DNA of 64,000 bases from Gemella haemolysans (GTDB lineage: Bacteria > Bacillota > Bacilli > Staphylococcales > Gemellaceae). The stretch lies in assembly GCF_012273215.1 (NCBI RefSeq), contig NZ_CP050965.1, forward strand, positions 248,001-312,000, read 5' to 3'. Position numbers and translations under genes: made by a program. A model generated the notes under the pieces. That model was not told the origin of the DNA. It saw only the letters and a program-made list of their open reading frames with translations, and did no database searches. Positions 61,364-64,000 of this stretch are shown one piece after another; within the stretch, counting starts at the first letter, position 1, and each line of letters starts with the position of its first letter.

Positions 61364-64000
61364 ATGACAAAAAAATATGTTTATAATTTCAGTGAAGGGA
61401 ATAAAGATATGCGATCTTTACTTGGGGGTAAAGGTGCGAATCTTGCAGAAATGAAGGGATTAGGGATTAATGTACCACCTGGTTTTACTATTACTACAGA
61501 AAGCTGTAATAGTTATTATGAAAATGGGGAACGAATTAAACCTGAGATTTTAAAACAAATTAATGAACAATTAGAAACATTAGAAAAAACTATAGGTAAA
61601 GAGTTGGGAAGTATAGAAAATCCGTTATTAGTATCTGTACGAAGTGGTGCTGTATTTTCAATGCCTGGTATGATGGATACAATTTTAAATCTAGGATTGA
61701 ATGATGAAACAACTATTGCCTTAGCTAAGAAAAATAATAATTATCGTTTCGCTTATGATAGTTATAGAAGATTTATTCAAATGTTCTCTGATGTAGTAAT
61801 GGATGTAGAGAAATATAAATTTGAAGAAGTTTTAACACGAGTGAAAAATGAAAATGGCTATGAACAAGATAGCGATATGAATGAAAAAGATTTATTTAAA
61901 GTTGTTGAGGAATTCAAAGAAATCTACAAAAAAGAAGTAGGTCGTGAATTCCCGATGAGTGTGAAAGAACAACTTATGCTAGCTATTGAAGCGGTATTTA
62001 AATCTTGGAATAATAATCGTGCTAAAGTATATAGAAGACTTCATAATATTAGTGATAAATTAGGAACTGCTGTAAATATTCAAGCCATGGTTTTCGGTAA
62101 TATGGGAGATAATTGTGGTACTGGAGTATCGTTCAGTAGAAACCCTGTAACTGGTGAAGATGAATTATTCGGAGAATACCTAATTAATGCACAGGGAGAA
62201 GATGTAGTTGCAGGAATTAGAACACCGAAAAATATTAGTGTGCTTGCTGAAGATATGCCACATTTATATAAAGAGTTTGTGGAGATTTCTAAGAAGTTAG
62301 AAGGACACTACAAAGATATGCAAGATATTGAGTTTACTATTGAAGACGGTAAGCTATACATTCTTCAAACAAGAAATGCTAAGAGAACACCAAATGCTGT
62401 TGTTGAAGTTGCAGTTTCATTAGTAGAAGAAGGTGTTATTAGTAAGGAAGAGGCTATTTTAAGAGTAGGTACAGAAGAAATTAACAAACTTCTTCACTCT
62501 ACATTTGAAGATAAATCATTGAAACAAGCGCAGCAATTAACTCAAGGGTTAGCGGCTTCGCCAGGTGCTGCTGTGGGAGCAATTTATTTTACTGCTCATG
62601 AAGCGGTTGAAGCGGCGAAAACAAAACCTGTTGTATTAGTAAGAGAAGAAACATCACCTGAAGATATTGAAGGTATGGTTAGCTCAGAAGCCATTGTAAC
62701 TCTACGCGGAGGAATGACATCACATGCTGCGGTAGTAGCGCGCGGAATGGGTAAATGCTGTGTGTGTGGTTGCCAAAACATGATTATTAATTATGATGAA
62801 AAAACATTAAAAATTGCTGGTATTACACTAAAAGAAGGAGATGTAATCTCTGTTGATGGAAGTAGTGGTAAGGTTTATCTTGGCGAAGTTGATAAAATAG
62901 ATGCTAGATTCAGCGATAGATTCAATAAACTTTTAGGATGGGCAGATGAAATTAGAAGTCTAAAAGTATTAGCAAATGCTGATAATGAAGTTGATGCAAA
63001 AGTTGCTTTCGAGTTTGGGGCTGAAGGAATTGGATTATGTAGAACAGAACATATGTTCTTTGAAGAAGATAGAATTAGCTTAGTTAGAAAAATGATACTA
63101 GCTTCAGATACTAATGAAAGAATAAGATTCTTAGATAGATTACAACCAATTCAAAGTGATGATTTCTATAAAATTTTTAAAGAAGCAAAAGGTAAATCTG
63201 TTAACATAAGATTATTAGATCCACCACTTCATGAATTTTTACCTAAGGATGAAAAAACTGTAAAAGTTATTGCCGAGGAAATAGGGGTAAGTGTTAGTCA
63301 ATTAGAAGCTAAAATTGCTAGTATTGCTGAGTTTAATCCAATGATGGGGCACCGTGGTTGTCGTCTAGGAATAACTTATCCAGAGATATATCTAATGCAA
63401 GCTAAAGCGATTAGTTCAGCAGCAATTAGAGCTCGAAAAGAAAGAATTGAAGTTAATGTAGAAATTATGATTCCGTTAGTAGGTTTAGAAAAAGAACTTG
63501 CAGTTCTACGTGAACAAATAGTTGAACTAGTAGAAAAAGAAATACAGTTATACAATGCAGACTTTAATTATAAAGTAGGAACTATGATTGAAATTCCTCG
63601 AGCTTGTGTAGTAGCTGACAAGATTGCTGAACATGCAGATTTCTTCAGTTTCGGAACAAATGACTTAACACAATTAACATTTGGTTATTCAAGAGATGAC
63701 GCTGAGAAATTTATCGATATTTATAAGAAAAAAAATATCTTAGAGTCAGATCCATTTGTTCATTTAGATGAGAGTGGAGTGCTAGAGTTAATGAAGATTG
63801 CTGTCAATAAAGCAAAAGTTGTAAAACCTAATATTAAACTAGGAATTTGTGGTGAACATGGAGGAGATGAAAAATCAATTCTACTTTGTTCAAAAATTGG
63901 TCTAGGTTATGTTTCTTGTTCACCATACCGAGTTATTATTGCGAGAATTGCGGCAGCAAAAGCAGCTATTAGTGATATAGAAGTAGCGTTAACTAAGTAA
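61364..64000 (+). CDS. ppdK: Pyruvate,phosphate dikinase
   Basis: 878 aa, complete: the stop codon TAA is the last three bases of the window. N-terminal ATP-grasp domain (GGKGANLAEM, RSGAVFSMPGMMDT, GTGVSFSRNPVTGE), phospho-His domain with the catalytic His in LRGGMTSHAAVVARGMGK, and the PEP/pyruvate barrel (GLCRTEHMFF, MMGHRGCRLG, GICGEHGG). Interconverts pyruvate + ATP + Pi and PEP + AMP + PPi. The Thr before the catalytic His (GGMTSHA) is the PDRP target. Usual length. Confidence 0.97.
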   Translation: MTKKYVYNFSEGNKDMRSLLGGKGANLAEMKGLGINVPPGFTITTESCNSYYENGERIKPEILKQINEQLETLEKTIGKELGSIENPLLVSVRSGAVFSMPGMMDTILNLGLNDETTIALAKKNNNYRFAYDSYRRFIQMFSDVVMDVEKYKFEEVLTRVKNENGYEQDSDMNEKDLFKVVEEFKEIYKKEVGREFPMSVKEQLMLAIEAVFKSWNNNRAKVYRRLHNISDKLGTAVNIQAMVFGNMGDNCGTGVSFSRNPVTGEDELFGEYLINAQGEDVVAGIRTPKNISVLAEDMPHLYKEFVEISKKLEGHYKDMQDIEFTIEDGKLYILQTRNAKRTPNAVVEVAVSLVEEGVISKEEAILRVGTEEINKLLHSTFEDKSLKQAQQLTQGLAASPGAAVGAIYFTAHEAVEAAKTKPVVLVREETSPEDIEGMVSSEAIVTLRGGMTSHAAVVARGMGKCCVCGCQNMIINYDEKTLKIAGITLKEGDVISVDGSSGKVYLGEVDKIDARFSDRFNKLLGWADEIRSLKVLANADNEVDAKVAFEFGAEGIGLCRTEHMFFEEDRISLVRKMILASDTNERIRFLDRLQPIQSDDFYKIFKEAKGKSVNIRLLDPPLHEFLPKDEKTVKVIAEEIGVSVSQLEAKIASIAEFNPMMGHRGCRLGITYPEIYLMQAKAISSAAIRARKERIEVNVEIMIPLVGLEKELAVLREQIVELVEKEIQLYNADFNYKVGTMIEIPRACVVADKIAEHADFFSFGTNDLTQLTFGYSRDDAEKFIDIYKKKNILESDPFVHLDESGVLELMKIAVNKAKVVKPNIKLGICGEHGGDEKSILLCSKIGLGYVSCSPYRVIIARIAAAKAAISDIEVALTK

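Overview
The window is low-GC Firmicute DNA (AT-rich intergenic DNA, AGGAGG ribosome-binding sites, sigma-A promoters, T-box and TPP leaders). The mix is staphylococcal-type core genes (tenA-thiDME order, IsdE-like heme lipoprotein, SaeRS-like two-component genes, CstR, MntR-type boxes, rlmH) with streptococcal-type surface parts (SSURE repeats, an Shp-like heme domain). That combination suggests a Gemella species or close relative. This is an inference from gene content, not a database match.

Layout. 1-2.4 kb: the start of metE (runs off the left edge), read leftward behind two consecutive T-box leaders. 2.5-6.1 kb: an SSURE-repeat wall-anchored adhesin, then a SaeRS-like two-component pair whose regulator has an in-frame stop. 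6.1-7.3 kb: a CstR-type persulfide sensor convergent with two single-domain rhodaneses behind a perfect palindromic operator. 7.5-12.7 kb: a 962-residue secreted Pro/Ala/Lys repeat protein and a Na+/H+ antiporter. 13.0-14.7 kb: a small acquired patch with cadD-cadX cadmium resistance, an IS256-family transposase remnant and an integrase remnant. 14.9-25.7 kb: a leftward heme-acquisition locus with three NEAT-domain surface proteins (1401, 666 and 438 aa), an IsdE-like lipoprotein, a permease and an ATPase, interrupted twice by a two-hairpin repeat. 26.0-29.2 kb: a TPP riboswitch and the thiamin salvage operon tenA-thiD-thiM-thiE. 29.4-34.8 kb: a hydrolase, metQ under a Met T-box, mntH with two MntR boxes, a prepilin peptidase and radC.

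35.1-48 kb is transporter-rich accessory DNA. It holds a small type I toxin-antitoxin candidate (34-aa holin-like toxin plus antisense RNA), three half-size ABC exporters in alternating orientation, an AAC(3)-like acetyltransferase, two ABC-2 type transporters, and small membrane or acidic proteins of unknown role. 48-52.3 kb has a recombinase remnant, a strongly structured, probably non-coding segment, a HAD phosphatase, rlmH, and an intact 1490-bp IS3-family element that split a third copy of the two-hairpin repeat. 52.4-64 kb returns to core-like genes: two paralogous membrane proteins, an alanine/sodium symporter, valS with a Val T-box, a free-standing 45-aa LPNTG sorting-signal peptide, a coiled-coil protein, and the ccpN-like / PPDK regulatory protein / ppdK set that links pyruvate and PEP.

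Themes are surface colonisation and host heme capture, metal homeostasis (heme, Mn, Cd, Na), methionine control by at least three T-boxes, and repeated small hairpins used as intergenic elements. No rRNA, tRNA or CRISPR array was seen.
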